From Sphacelaria rigidula (taxonomy: Eukaryota; Phaeophyceae; Sphacelariales): a stretch of 20,833 nucleotides of DNA. The DNA is taken from the NCBI GenBank assembly GCA_964200075.2, contig CAXNAA020000489.1:1-20833 (forward strand). The letters are read 5' to 3'. The notes beneath the pieces were generated by a model. That model saw only the letters and a program-made list of their open reading frames with translations. It did not search any database and was not told the DNA's origin. Each line of letters begins with the position of its first letter. Positions within the stretch are counted from its first letter, which is position 1. This document shows positions 1-12,200 of the stretch, one piece after another. The position numbers and the translations under genes are program-made.

Positions 1-35
1 GGGGGGGGGGGCGGGGGGGGGGTGGGCGTGGGGGG
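1..35. repeat. G-rich low-complexity tract at the left edge
   Basis: Runs of 11, 10 and 6 G broken by single C, T or GTGG-type interruptions, in mid-intron of the hemW-like gene. It mirrors the G tract at the other end of the window. It may be a genuine poly-G block or an artefact of base calling or contig ends. Confidence 0.8.
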
Positions 36-81
36 TCATCCGCTGTGACAGGTATATGGTACCGCATTCTTATTTGTCAAC

Positions 82-225
82 ATTGCGGCGCGCCTCGTAG
101 TGCTCGTAGCCCGCGCTGCGCAGGACCCTGCTCGCCGTGCGGTACATGTCCGCGCACGTCTCATCCTGAGGAAGCGGCGAGACTCCGGCCGTGTACCAAT
201 TTCCGAATGCTGTTGCGGCCTCCAC
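82..225 (-). other. hemW: hemW-like exon 5, 3' border uncertain
   Basis: Encodes residues 318 to about 365. The acceptor is TTTTTCGTGCAG before GTGGAG, joining DLQ to VEAATAFGNWY in frame. The conserved YEHYE is at 357-361. Family alignment suggests the exon should stop just after this Glu, at 94, but the next bases are GCGCGC, not a GT donor. The first usable GT is at 81-80 (GTTGAC), which adds four unconserved residues (ARRN). The frame then closes at a TAA at 72-70. A GC donor, a base error or exon end at 82 are all possible. The rest of the protein must lie left of the window. Confidence 0.8.
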
Positions 226-3200
226 CTGCACGAAAAACATCACCCCGACCAACAACAATGAAAGTCTAATTTGTCACGTCCGGGAGCCTGCGGCCTGCGA
301 ACGCAAGCACCGCACAGGTGGGCAGTGGATGCTCAATGTGCAACGCGTCAACATAAATTCTGCACAGAAGCACTGGGTGGATGTTTGGGGTAGGGACGAG
401 GGTGGCCGGATGTCTCTCCCCCCACTTCTGCAGATCGCGATGTTTCTCGTCAAAAACGCTGTGATGGCCGTGAGGTATGCCGGCAAGATTCCCTCAATTC
501 TTCGATGGATCTACCGAATACCAAACGCTGCAATTTGGAGATGCAAATTTCCGTGGGTCTTACGTGAGTCGCCCTAAAACTTCAGTATCTCAGAAAGTAA
601 GAAAGGGTTTTTCATCAGCCGCCTCACGCCAGTGGGTGAATAATCAAAGTATCCATGGCGAGTCCGGCCGTATTTCTCAGAAAAACCCTCCGCCAAAACC
701 ATGGTATTTTGAAGTGTACAAGGGGGCGGGGGCGGGGGCGGGGGTACTGGTTGCCGAAGGAGGTGAAATTGAACACAATCTGGGATTCACCTGGCCGAAT
801 ATCAGAATAAAGAGTGAAGACGCGTAGATTGACGAACACCTACGTGTCTCGTGCTGTTACGCATAGATCAAAAAATATCTGAAGGGCGCCCAAAGACACG
901 CGACGCTGCCATAGCTACTGCCTTCCTCACGAAGAGGCCTTGAATAGTGACTCTGGTCAGACATGGGTGACGCGCTCAAGTCATCGGAAGGGCCAAGATC
1001 AACTCTTGCATACTGGGGAATATTTCTTCGTTCTTCCCACCTGCAGGTCGTAGACACTGATGTGCGCAGCACCAGTCGCCACTGCCTCGTGAAGCGTATG
1101 TTCCCATTGAGCAATCGTCTGACTCGGCAGCCCGCTGTGATCAAGGAAATATTGATGAAAAAGTACACCGTTGGGACAAATCACAGATCATTCGGGTTGA
1201 CTCCCCATGAAGTGAAAGGATTCAACCATATGCCGACAGTTCGTTTTGCATCAACCCCACGGTGGATAACATATGCAGTGCAGTCATCTCAACCGCATTA
1301 CAGATGGGAGAGAAGTACGCCCGATTCAAGGTCCATGTAATGAGAGGGTTTAACCACGTACCGACTCTTCGTCTTCGCACAAATCACAAATCTTCTACAC
1401 GTACCTGCCATTCACGCCTCATGAAATCAAGACTGGGATTTTGTACGACAGATAAATTTCCACATTTTGTACAGGGCGTGAATATGTGCTCATGATTTAC
1501 CCCGTATGGATGGTAGGTAGGAAACAGGTATTTTTCATGGTGTAATGCATCAGTCACCACCACAAAACCCTACCGTCCATGACATGATGCGACGCCTGTT
1601 ACTTGAAAAGGATGCACTTCCCTGGGGTGATTGTCGTCCTACAGTATATACACGGCAGACGAACCGGGTAGCATCTGCAGAAACATGCCCCGTGTGAACA
1701 CATGAAATAGTTATGGCATACGCTGAACGAGGAGGGACACTCACAAACACGCAACACACCCTCTCTTGGTGATCATGTAGCAAAAAAACAAACAACGCAC
1801 ACACCTCATGAGGTCAATGCTGAAATTCTTCACGCCAGCCTTGCGTATCACCCCCACAGCGTCGTACACGTCTTGCAGAGAGTGAGCTCTTCCGCACGAT
1901 TGCAGCAAGTCTGTGTCGAAGGACTGCACGCCCATGCTTACGCGATTCACCCCGAGCGCCAGAAACTCAACAAGTTTCTCCTACGCGAAATAGTTTGCAT
2001 GCACCAGAGTGCACACAGAGTGTTGCAGACGTTGTGCACGCATGGAAGGAAATGGTGGTCATGCATCTTGCTTCCCTAGTAAAACGTACATGTCGGCTCA
2101 CAAGCATGTACCCCCGTCGACGAGGACTTTTACAATATGTTTCTGCGCGCAACACTTCCTAACGTGGCTCCGAAGTTTCCCTGTGGAGGCTGTACCGCTA
2201 CTGTCAGCGTCAGTTTATTGTGGCACTCGTTCACCCAGGACTCTAGCAACCCGAACACAGCAAAAGCGCCCTCCACTTGTTTTCAAGGTCATGCGGCGAA
2301 GCAGACATTTATTCTCGCAACACTACCGGGAGGTTACAAGTCGCCGATGGAGCGGGTGCGGATGTACAACCTAGCTACAATATGATCAATGTTGAAGGCG
2401 TGATCACCTCTAGATAGACGTCATTTTCCGCGTGGGAAGTGAACGTCTTGCCTGAATCCACGATGGTGATGTACGGGCCAAAGAGAAAGACATTTTCAAC
2501 ATGATTTTATCTTTCCACCAGCATTTCTCCAATGTGTGGTGTTGTGTGGTCATCCCATCTTTTCTGGACGCCAGTATACACCTTCCGGTATACGCGGGGC
2601 GCATCAACCGACGTCACACGGAAGTAAAGTCAACACAGGAGTTGTTTCGTTGTATGTTTCACTCCTCAACCTTTCTTTCAAGGTACTTACCTTATTTTTT
2701 TATCGAGAGGGAGGACCCGACGGTCGTTTTCCCTCGTTGATCGTGGAGTCGAAGTTAGTGCACCCACGACATAGTCGCTCTGTACTGTTGGACACTGTGA
2801 GAAAAATCCCAGATCGGGTGACTCCACCGGGATTCGGACCCATGTCCCAACCGTCGGAGGGTTTCAACGTTACCAACTGCGTCAACGGGACTTTGATGAA
2901 TGTCAGAAAACGCGCGACACTCAGAGAAAGGACAGCTGACGCACCTCAACACCCAACCATGTCATCGAGTGTCCTGGAGCCAGTGGCAAGCTCAAGGGAA
3001 CTGTTCGCAGTATGCTGTTTGGTGCCCACGGCGGTAATACAATGATGCGTCAGACACGTGCTAGAAGTAACCGTATATCTCAACTTTTGTCCGTACAATT
3101 GGAAACACCTTGCGCGCGTTTCACCATCATGATGACCCAGATCTACATCTGCTCATACGGCAGCGTATGGTCAACCCACCAACTCCCCAGTCTCACATCA

Positions 3201-6200
3201 CGCTGCACGATACGGAAAATGCTAGTGTGCCAGCGGAAGGTAGTAGTAGTGTAGAACTACAAACTCTCATGGAAGTGACCGAGTGTTTCTTGCTTTTTTG
3301 CCCAATCATCTCCGTGGGCTGTGGTGCACCCGAGGTGGCTCATTTGTTAAATCGGCATCACGGTCACTTGAGAAATAAGCTATAGACCCAGATGATCCAT
3401 TTCGGCCATCAACGGGTTACGTTGCTTCAGTCATCGTGAAGAGCCACTTTTCACGTTACTCGCCAGCGTAGATGACCCTAAACCCTGGTGCTGTATGGAT
3501 GATGCTGATGTGCCAGCGGGAGATGCCTTGTACGACTACCAGATTTCGAATCGCAGAGTGTACGGAAGGGGGGGTGTGGCTTTTCCCCCCAAACGTTCAT
3601 GTCGACTGCGGCTTCTTCTCTCAAATCTCTCATTAGTACTGATTGAGAACCCTTCAGTGTTTTCCCACATATAAATTTTTGTTCGAACCCCGAGTCATGT
3701 CACCGTACAGATCAGCATCGCACATTGCATATTTATACTGCCGTAAAGCAAAAGGCGGTACATTTTCAAGTACGGAGTACAGTCATCTGTAGGCGAGTCT
3801 GAAGGAAGGCTCGCATTTAGCGGCAGTGGTGCGGTCCGTGAAGTGCTTTCATCTCAGAACACGTGCAGCTATGCTCATCTATATGCCCACTTTTGCGCCA
3901 TGCTGAGCACCCCGCGTACAGCTGTGCACAAGCGCTCAAATAGAAGCTGGCTCAGGGTCCGTCGGCGTCTGTACCTTTCTCTGTCAGGTGGTTGTATCGA
4001 ATGACTACGATCGCTGATGGGAGACGAGTTCGATTGTGCATAAATGTATCCATGACGGCGACCCTTGAATCGCATGGTATCAGTCATGATGGCGGGATCG
4101 CTTACCGTCCAAGAGCTGCCTGTACAATACCTCATCAAACGTGCCTGGATCCATTTCCATCGAAATCTCTGCCCCCGGCGCGATCCCGAAGCAGTCCTCC
4201 ACCGTGTCGATCAAAACCTTAACCAGCTCGGGCGGACAGAGCGAAGGTGTGCCTCCACCGAAGAATAGTGTATCCACTCCGTGTACGCCAGTGTTTCCTG
4301 CATCCCGCCCTTTTCCATTTCGTGTGCAGTCATCCGGACGCATTCCGTTAATTTTGAATCTTTGAGCATCGAGGACACCGTCGGACTCCGCTGGAGTGCT
4401 GAGTGAAGTTCCTTTTGCTCCTGTTGCGGGCTTCGAAGTGGCGGCTGTGATCAAGTTTTGCTCATTGCGTTGTTGTTGAGTGTGTATTTTGGGGTCGTCG
4501 AGGGCAATGTTTTCCCACTCAGCGGCCGTCGTTCGTATTTCCTGCACCAGTGCGTCCACGTAGGGCTTGGCGGCTGTGGCGGCCGCTCCGGGACGATCAC
4601 CCACGACCTGCACGTGTGCAGGTGACGGTCATGGCGGTGAAAACTAAACCCACGGCAATTCGAAGGTACATACTTGGGGATCTTCGTAACAAGAACATAT
4701 TCGTTGTGTGCAAGTCGCAGGAAACGCCCACATTGATGGCTTTGAGTAGTCACGGATGTCCCTTTTGGCAGCACACCAAGGAAGATACAGGTAAGACTTT
4801 CAGAAACAACGCATACGACCCGTTGGTACCACTAGACGGCACTCATACTTAGGTTTGCGCGATGTTCCTAGGATGGCCGCAGGGCACTTCAAGGCTTTCG
4901 TATTGATACGGTAGACGAAATGTGGTGAGAGAATGTGTGTGCTCGAATGCTTGCACGAAATGCGAAAAAACGGGATTGTGATCGAACTTTTCACAGCTGT
5001 TCCACAGCTATCGTGAACCAAAGTGTGTATGAAAAATCATCATATCTACGCTGCCGCCATCAATGACCTCAGGTCCGGCAAGATGAGGCGCGTTCTTATC
5101 GAAGGAAATTATCCTCTTTTTGCAAATATCTTTATAAACTACTACTGGCTGGTCACTGAGACCTCTCGCCTCTCACCTCCCCGAGAAACGCGCCAATACA
5201 TCCCCCCTCCCAAAAAAGGGTTGCAGAAAGTGCCAGAAAACAGCCTTGAAATCTCCTTTTCAAAAGGGGTAAACAAAGGATTTCCGAACACCTCGAATGG
5301 GAACATCCATGTCCCGTTGAGAGGAGCACATGCGAAGGGAACAACAATCGTGGGTGAACAGGAACATCGTGCCCCCGCAGACCCAAAATACATAGCTCGA
5401 GCCGAAGCTGCTCATCACCTGAAGACGCTGTGCGTGACCTTGCATACATTTGTTCAGGCTCGATGACAAGTGATTCGTGTCAGACGCGTGCACGGCACAC
5501 GCACAAAAGGGGTCTGCAACGGCACATTTCCCGTTGTTTTTGTCACACTCGCGGCCGGTTTTCGCTCAATACAGAACGGATACCCGTCGAATCATGCCGT
5601 GTGTAGATCAGAAAGGGCTAGGCCGGCCCAGCGCGTATGCATGTTGTATGTACAGTACCGTGGCAACAATAGCTCCTGCAGCACTCCGTGTATCCTTTTC
5701 ATGACCGTAGGACCAGGGAGAAACAGTACAAAACAGAGCTTTTTCGAAGGCAGCGTTACTACTAAAACATAGCACGGTCACCCCTGCTGGTTGTATTAAC
5801 CGCTTTCCTCATTTCATACACGTCTTGCCCGCCACTGATTGTAAACTCTGCAGTATTCTGTGTACTGAGACGGTTGCTACCGCACTTCTGACTGCCACGT
5901 TAGTTTGTTGCGTGCGGTATGGAACAAACCGTACGGTTACACACCGCACCGGTTGCGAAACTACTACACTACCACGCCGCGGTCGGCTGAAGGGTTGATA
6001 CGGCTGTCATTTAGATCTATTTTGTATCAGTAGTTACTGCGCGTGCGTGCGTGTATGTTGCCGGCCATCTATCCCGTACCTAGAGATGACGAGTTAGTTT
6101 ACCTCAGGTGGCACACGCACAAGATGCAAATGATGACCACCACCACCGTCCACACGCAGGTTAAAAGATGGCCTCAGGGGTAGAAATCTCGAGGATTTTT

Positions 6201-9200
6201 TCAAAGACTCAGGTGGGGTTTCGAAAACCATCTTTCCTGAAAAAAATAAGTGAGAAAAGTCTTCAGCCCGAGCTTTTCTTCAGTCTAAAAGAAGCGGCCT
6301 AAGAGCCCGCGTTAGGGGTGTGACTTGGGTAGAACAAAACAGGGCAAAACTCCAAAAAGTGTCATGGTCCGTGACGGAAAAACTGAGCAAGCCAGTCACA
6401 TACGAAGGGTCAGTCCAGTCGGTTCGAAGAAAGCCCCAGCAGTCCTTCCGCGCACATGACCGAAATACCTGGTTCCCTTGCTTACGGCGGTACTGTCTAA
6501 ACACCGTACGTTTTTCAAGTTGAATTATGCCGAGGAAACAGATGGCCCACCATGGTGATAACAATGAGGACAGGAGAATCCCAATGAAAACGCACAGTAC
6601 AGTACAGAGCAGTACAGTGCAATACACTCAGACATGCCAACCGGGACCCAAAAATAAATGGGCTGTTCGAGAACATCATGCCGACCGGAGACAAACGCAT
6701 TGATTTTTGCATTTTTTCCTTACGATCCTCCGCTCGGGTACTCTTGGTTTCTCAATCAACCCTTTTCACGGGAAAGTCGCGCTTTCAGGCGACGCCTTCC
6801 CTGTTGACACACTACAAACTCCTGCACACCGTCCACACCGATCCTACAGCAGTGACGTCCTAGTACTTTGAACGCATACACTCTAATGCTGAAAAAACAA
6901 AATTCCGGGTTACTGTGCCTGCCGACCGCGGGATGTTTCCTGAAATGGCAAATGCTGTATGGTGCATGAGGGTTTGGAGCGCCCACCGCAACAATCAGCG
7001 CTCGAATCGCACACGTAACGGTGGAGAACCGCGCGGGCAGAATCTCTCCTCCGATGGAGTGTCCCCGGCAACGCGCCGTGCCCAATAAATACTAGTTAAC
7101 ATAAGCACACCAGAAGGGACTCGGGGGAAGCCTTGGAGGAGATATCTGAGTCGGAGTACCTTTGTTCGGGCGCATACGCATGAACAATTGTGATGCACTC
7201 TGACATATTCTGTTGATAAAAGCGCTGTCGCTTGAGTACACAGCCGCATCGGGAACCCAAGGTGAAGAACATGGCGTGTACTGGAACGGAAGACATTGTG
7301 GTGTCTGAATTTTGCTCTCCTCTCGTGTATGTTGTGTTGATTATATCGGTAACGCTATGTTCCCCGTACCCCGTCTAGCTCTACAGCCTTCGTCCGCCGC
7401 GACTTGAGTTTGTTCCTCGGAAAAAGGCGACCATCTCCAGATATTTCTACTTAAAATATGAACGCAAGACACAGATGGTCGGTTTTGGCGATCAGGAGTC
7501 ACTTGTAGAGCTGGCGAGAGGAAAAGGCGACGTTCTCCAAACGAATCATCTGATACTTAGCGATACCCGTAGACGAAGGGAGAGAATGCAAGAATGCAGC
7601 GGGGGGCATAGAGAAGAGAACACTGGACTGTACTACGTTGTAGTGTGCTGTGCGGTGTGCTTCAGCTTTGACCGTCTGTACAGACTACAGTCACCCTCAG
7701 GTTGGGTCATGCGTGCTTCATGAACGTAATACTGAACTTAAAAAATGAGTGCAAGACCCACATGCCCCACGGTGTGTTGTGGCAGCCCAGGGATGCACTT
7801 TTCAACTGAGACAGGAAGAGGTGACGCTCACGAAGGGTCTGGCGAAGTCTAGTATTTGGTGATATCCATGGACAAAGGGGGCGAAACGCAGCGGCGGGCA
7901 GAGATGTGACAGCACCGGACTGCTCTGTAAAGAATAGTCAGGTCGGGTAGGGTATGTACTTTTGAATGTCTTGTGTTGTGTGTTGTCCCTTCCATTCTGG
8001 ACCCCGGTCTACACCTTTCGGTATATGTGGGCACATCAGCCGGGGTCACACAGGAGGCGGGTCTACACAGGAGCTTCTTTCTTTACTATTTGTTCTTCGT
8101 ACCTCACCTTCCTTCTGCATGGTTTGCCTTTCTTCTCTTATCGCGAGAGATTCAGCAGTCCCTTTTCCTCGTCGACCGTCAAGTGGAACTTTGTGTAACC
8201 ACGACATAGTCGCTCTCCACTGTGTGGGCATGGTGTGGGAAAAAATCTCAGATCGCTCCGAGTATATTGAACCCACGATCCAACCGTTAGAGGGATTCGA
8301 AGTTATCAACTGAGCCACCGAGGCCACCATTTTAAATACTCGGGGTAAAAGCCCCGGGTTTTTACTTTACGCAAGGAGGATGAGCCGCCGGCAAACCAGA
8401 AAGCCCCCTACCGCCGGCAAGTTTACTCGTGGATCGTCGATGGGTTCGATGTGAGACAGGCGGGCGATTATCGAGATTTCGAGGGTGGCTGCTGTGGTGG
8501 TACGAGTATCACTGTCGTACGCAGCATGCCGGATCGACGAGTCATCGCAAGTAAGCGTGGAAAGGACGGCGTAGCAGTCTTGAACATCACGCTAGGATGA
8601 ATTGGTGTTGGCGACGAGATGACCCTAGGGAAGAGAGGGCGAGCAGAGGGCGATATGGTATATCCTCACAATGTCCATCTTACTATTACATAATTCAAAC
8701 CCACTTGTACCCCACCTTCGAAAGCGCAGTGCATGGCGTCCGTGACTCCTGAAGGTGAATGGGCGAGGTTTCGACTCATGTCGGGGAAACGCCTGTAGGA
8801 TTTTCTGACTTCTTGGAACACAAATCAGTCTTCAATACAGGTTTTTCAGGACGAGGGGACGGCGATAACCACGGGACGCCAAAATATTGAATGTCGGACG
8901 CAGATACGCGCACGGACCGGAACGAAGTGGGTTAGTCCGGAGAAAAATCCACCAGCTCTCACATCATATTTTCATGGTGGTCACCAATCTTGCATTTTAC
9001 TCCAATCGGGAAAAAGAAACGGGGAACGCATTTCATGAAACCCGATCTGGACAAAATCGGGGTGTCACGATTTCAGAACGATTTCCCCCCATTTTTTGGC
9101 CGGCGTATAAACGCCAGTGCTGGCCAAATAACAGAACCTGCCAGCAGAGTAGAGCCAGTCCCACAGTGCATTTGTGCAGACCCCCGCTCCAACAAGCACA

Positions 9201-12200
9201 ATTTTTTTATCCACTTGCTACCCGCGCACAGTAGATCTGGCACACTATTTTTGAACGCACCCCCGCAATACAGGGTAGGCAAATAGGGCACACCACGGCA
9301 CACACAAACCACACAGCTCACACGCACACATCAGCAGACAAAACACCAGTAGCTAGTTGCAGAAGAAACAGCAGCAGCAGTACTGTAGTACGGAAATCGC
9401 CGTTGAACCTATCGCACACGTTGAACCAACCATCGATGAGGTGACAACCGCCCGTTCGTAACGGAAGAGCCTAGCTTGACGGGGACACCAGCACCGAGAT
9501 CAGAACAGTAAGATGTTTCACAAATCCCGGTATCACAAAAGACCGCGCGTTGTGAGTTGTGAGTCCAGGTACTTTGTCAATGCGGAGAGACTCGGGAACC
9601 ATTTCCGGGGGGAAAGGGGCGTGGTCGTTGTGGCGACCGTGAACGAAATGAGCGGGAAAAGAGCCGAATGTGTGGGAGTCATGGTTGGAGTTAATGCGTA
9701 GACTCGGTGGCACAGAGAGGAGGGCGATGGCCTAGCAGAGGTACGTTCTCGGCCGATCGGTGGCCCAGATAGGGTACGATTGAGAAGAATTCCTAGATCA
9801 GGTATACGTCGGCGAAATGTGGCCTACAAAATGTGTAAGCGGTTTCTGGAGGCGAAAAGTCCGTTTTCGCGTCGCCATATCGCTCGAGTAACACGTTTTT
9901 TACCCTTTTTTTTCGAGCGCATGAAAAGCCCGAAGCGAAATCGGTCGAAATGTGCTCGGCTGTTTTCAAGTTTCTGGCCATTTTTCGTACCTTTCCTAGG
10001 CAATAAACGAGGAGGTATACCTTTTCTAGGCCATTACCCTTCGAAGAGTTGCGCGCTGGAATGTTGACACCACGTATGTATCATCACTGCACACAACATT
10101 TCTCGAGGTGCATCCTTATTATTTTTATTTTTTCACGACGTTATAGCATGATTCTAGTTTGTACGAAAACTTTAAATCGCTTCAACATCCTGATTTTTTT
10201 TTGCGAATGCGTCTCGAGAAATGTTGTGCGTTGTGATGATACCAATGTTGTGTCGAAATTACAGTGCATACAGCCAACTCTTATGGGAGCGTTTGGAATT
10301 TTATTTTGCAACAATTTCAAAGGAGTTTTTTTTTCCTATGTTATCATGGTGAACGGGCACGAAATACACAACCACGAAGAAAAAAAAAAAAAGTTGTCTA
10401 AATTATTGCAAAATAAAATTCGAAACGCTCCCATAAGAGTTGGCCCAACTCTTCAAATTACCTCCAGCATCGCCAACACACATCTAAAAATCACTCTCAG
10501 CTGGCCCAGCCTGTTTATATTCCACAGAAAGTACAGACAACAGACAGTAGGGGAAGTCCATCACATTGGAGAGGGCGTGAGTATTTTGGCTGTGGTACAT
10601 CAACAGTAGTGACACGGGGGAAGTCCCATGTTTTAGTCCTCCGCTTGATAGTGGAACAGAGGGGTCTTCAATTTTGGGCCAGTGCCGAGTTTGAACACTC
10701 GGCCATAGTCGCGCTCTTTTCAATTCGCTTCAGGTTACCCTAATCTGTGTGTGGGAGGTTTGGCTCGTGATACGGGCTTCGTCCGCTAATATAATTAAGC
10801 CGATTCTATCCCGGCACATCTCATTTTGCTCAAAGATGAAGCCCATAGCTCCTACTCGAGAAAGTCAAATACATCCAAAAAATACTCGAATATTTACCTT
10901 GAATATTTCGATATCCACTCATTGGGCTGGTGTGCTCGCCGTCGTCTCTCCGTCCCTCATTGCGTACTTGGTGTGCGTGGCCGGGTGTAATGCGTGGGAG
11001 GACCGCGTGCTTAGGGGAGCGCATCGGAGTTCAGGCACCTCTATGGTTAGGATTAGGGTTAGACGTTTGTTGGTGTTATAGGGTCAAGGGCGTGGTCCCT
11101 GCAGGGACTGGCCCTAATGGTTTTGAAGCACATCGACCCTAGGGCGTTTTGAGTGTTGCGGTCCCTGAAGCACGCGGTCCTCCGACGCATCACACCGGGA
11201 ACAACAGACATCGCAAGAGGAAGGTAGAGTACAAGAACAAATATATAACGGCGAAACACTTCTGTGTTGACCTTCCTCCTGTGTAACCCCGGCTGGTGCG
11301 TCTAGATCTACCGAAAAGTCCAGACTGGCGTCCAAAACAGATGGGATAACACACACACACGTACACAACAACTGATCCAAACACATAGGAGTACGTGGAT
11401 CAGTCGGTTGCCTGCCATACGTGTGCGATAGGGTCAACGGCGGTCTCCATACTGCAGTACCTCTGTTGTTGCTTGTGGGGCTAGCCGGTGGTGTTTCGTC
11501 TGTGTATGTGTGCATATGAGCTGTGTTGTGGGTGTGCGTGCTACGGCATGCCCTACATACCTGCTCTGATTGCGCGGGTGGTTTCGAAAATGGCGTGCCG
11601 GGTCTGCTGTGTGCGGGTGGCAGGTAGTGTTGTGGGAAAGTGAGAGTGGAGGGTGGTAAATACGCCGGCCGCCCGTCTTTGGGAGAAATTGGGTGAAAGC
11701 TGAGGTCCCCCCCATTTTGAAGAGGTGACGTACGTACTTTGACGTATTGTGGTCAAGTGGGGGGCGTTTGATATTTGTGTCACCGCAGCAGAAGACAGTT
11801 TCGTGATAGCGCAGGGCGTGCCTGACCGCACCAGCTGCTGGAGAAGCTTGGTACGGGGTTTGAGGAGCGGACAAAAAGCGTTGACGCCGTACCTTGAGAA
11901 AGGTTGATCTTGATATTTCATCTTGTACTGCGCTGCCATATGTGTAACCGTGACATACTGAACTTGCAGGGTGATGTATGGCATTGCACTCCTGAACTCT
12001 TCTCGCACACCGTTCACTGTCCTCGCAATTTCAACTGTGCCACCATGTATCACCAACTGGTATCATCATCTACTCTAATCATGGAGTGTCCTGTACTAAT
12101 CAGCCTAGGGTCGTACAAGAGCAAGCGAGTTTGCAAGCTCGTAGGGACAGACAAGCGATGCGATGGCTTTATGGTACGATACCTTGATGGGAAAATCGCA

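Larger units (their letters stand above)
4608..12182 (-). other. Intron 1 of the hemW-like gene (7.6 kb, repeat-filled)
   Basis: GTATCG donor at 12182, GTGCAG acceptor at 4608, phase 0. The size is inferred from the protein motifs on either side. It holds SINE copies 2 and 3, a direct repeat pair, one copy of the 6.6/18 kb repeat, the hairpin element with nested palindrome, and the telomere-like inverted repeat. In 4608-6650, 6781-7448, 8357-9950 and 11358-12182 I see nothing beyond short unconserved ORFs. The longest ORF is 147 codons at 5023-5466 on the plus strand. Confidence 0.85.

Noticed and set aside
2536-3045. 169-codon plus-strand ORF
   Set aside because: It runs through SINE copy 1 in antisense. 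Parallel open frames occur in SINE copy 2, which explains it.
3672-3690. Possible tRNA-like box B (GTTCGAACCCC)
   Set aside because: No box A at the right distance, and no foldable cloverleaf.
4100-4105. GTAAGC as the exon 2 donor
   Set aside because: It looks stronger than GTATTG at 4130, but gives phase 1 and a stop in exon 3, and breaks the HemW spacing between PGTFD and GVNRV.
5023-5466. 147-codon plus-strand ORF inside intron 1
   Set aside because: No motif, with overlapping open frames of about 100 codons on the other strand, in a long intron. It fits a chance ORF.
11434-12056. Overlapping minus-strand ORFs of 146 and 167 codons
   Set aside because: Two frames of the same strand are open at once, with low-complexity Thr/His-rich translation and no motif. 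They lie inside intron 1.
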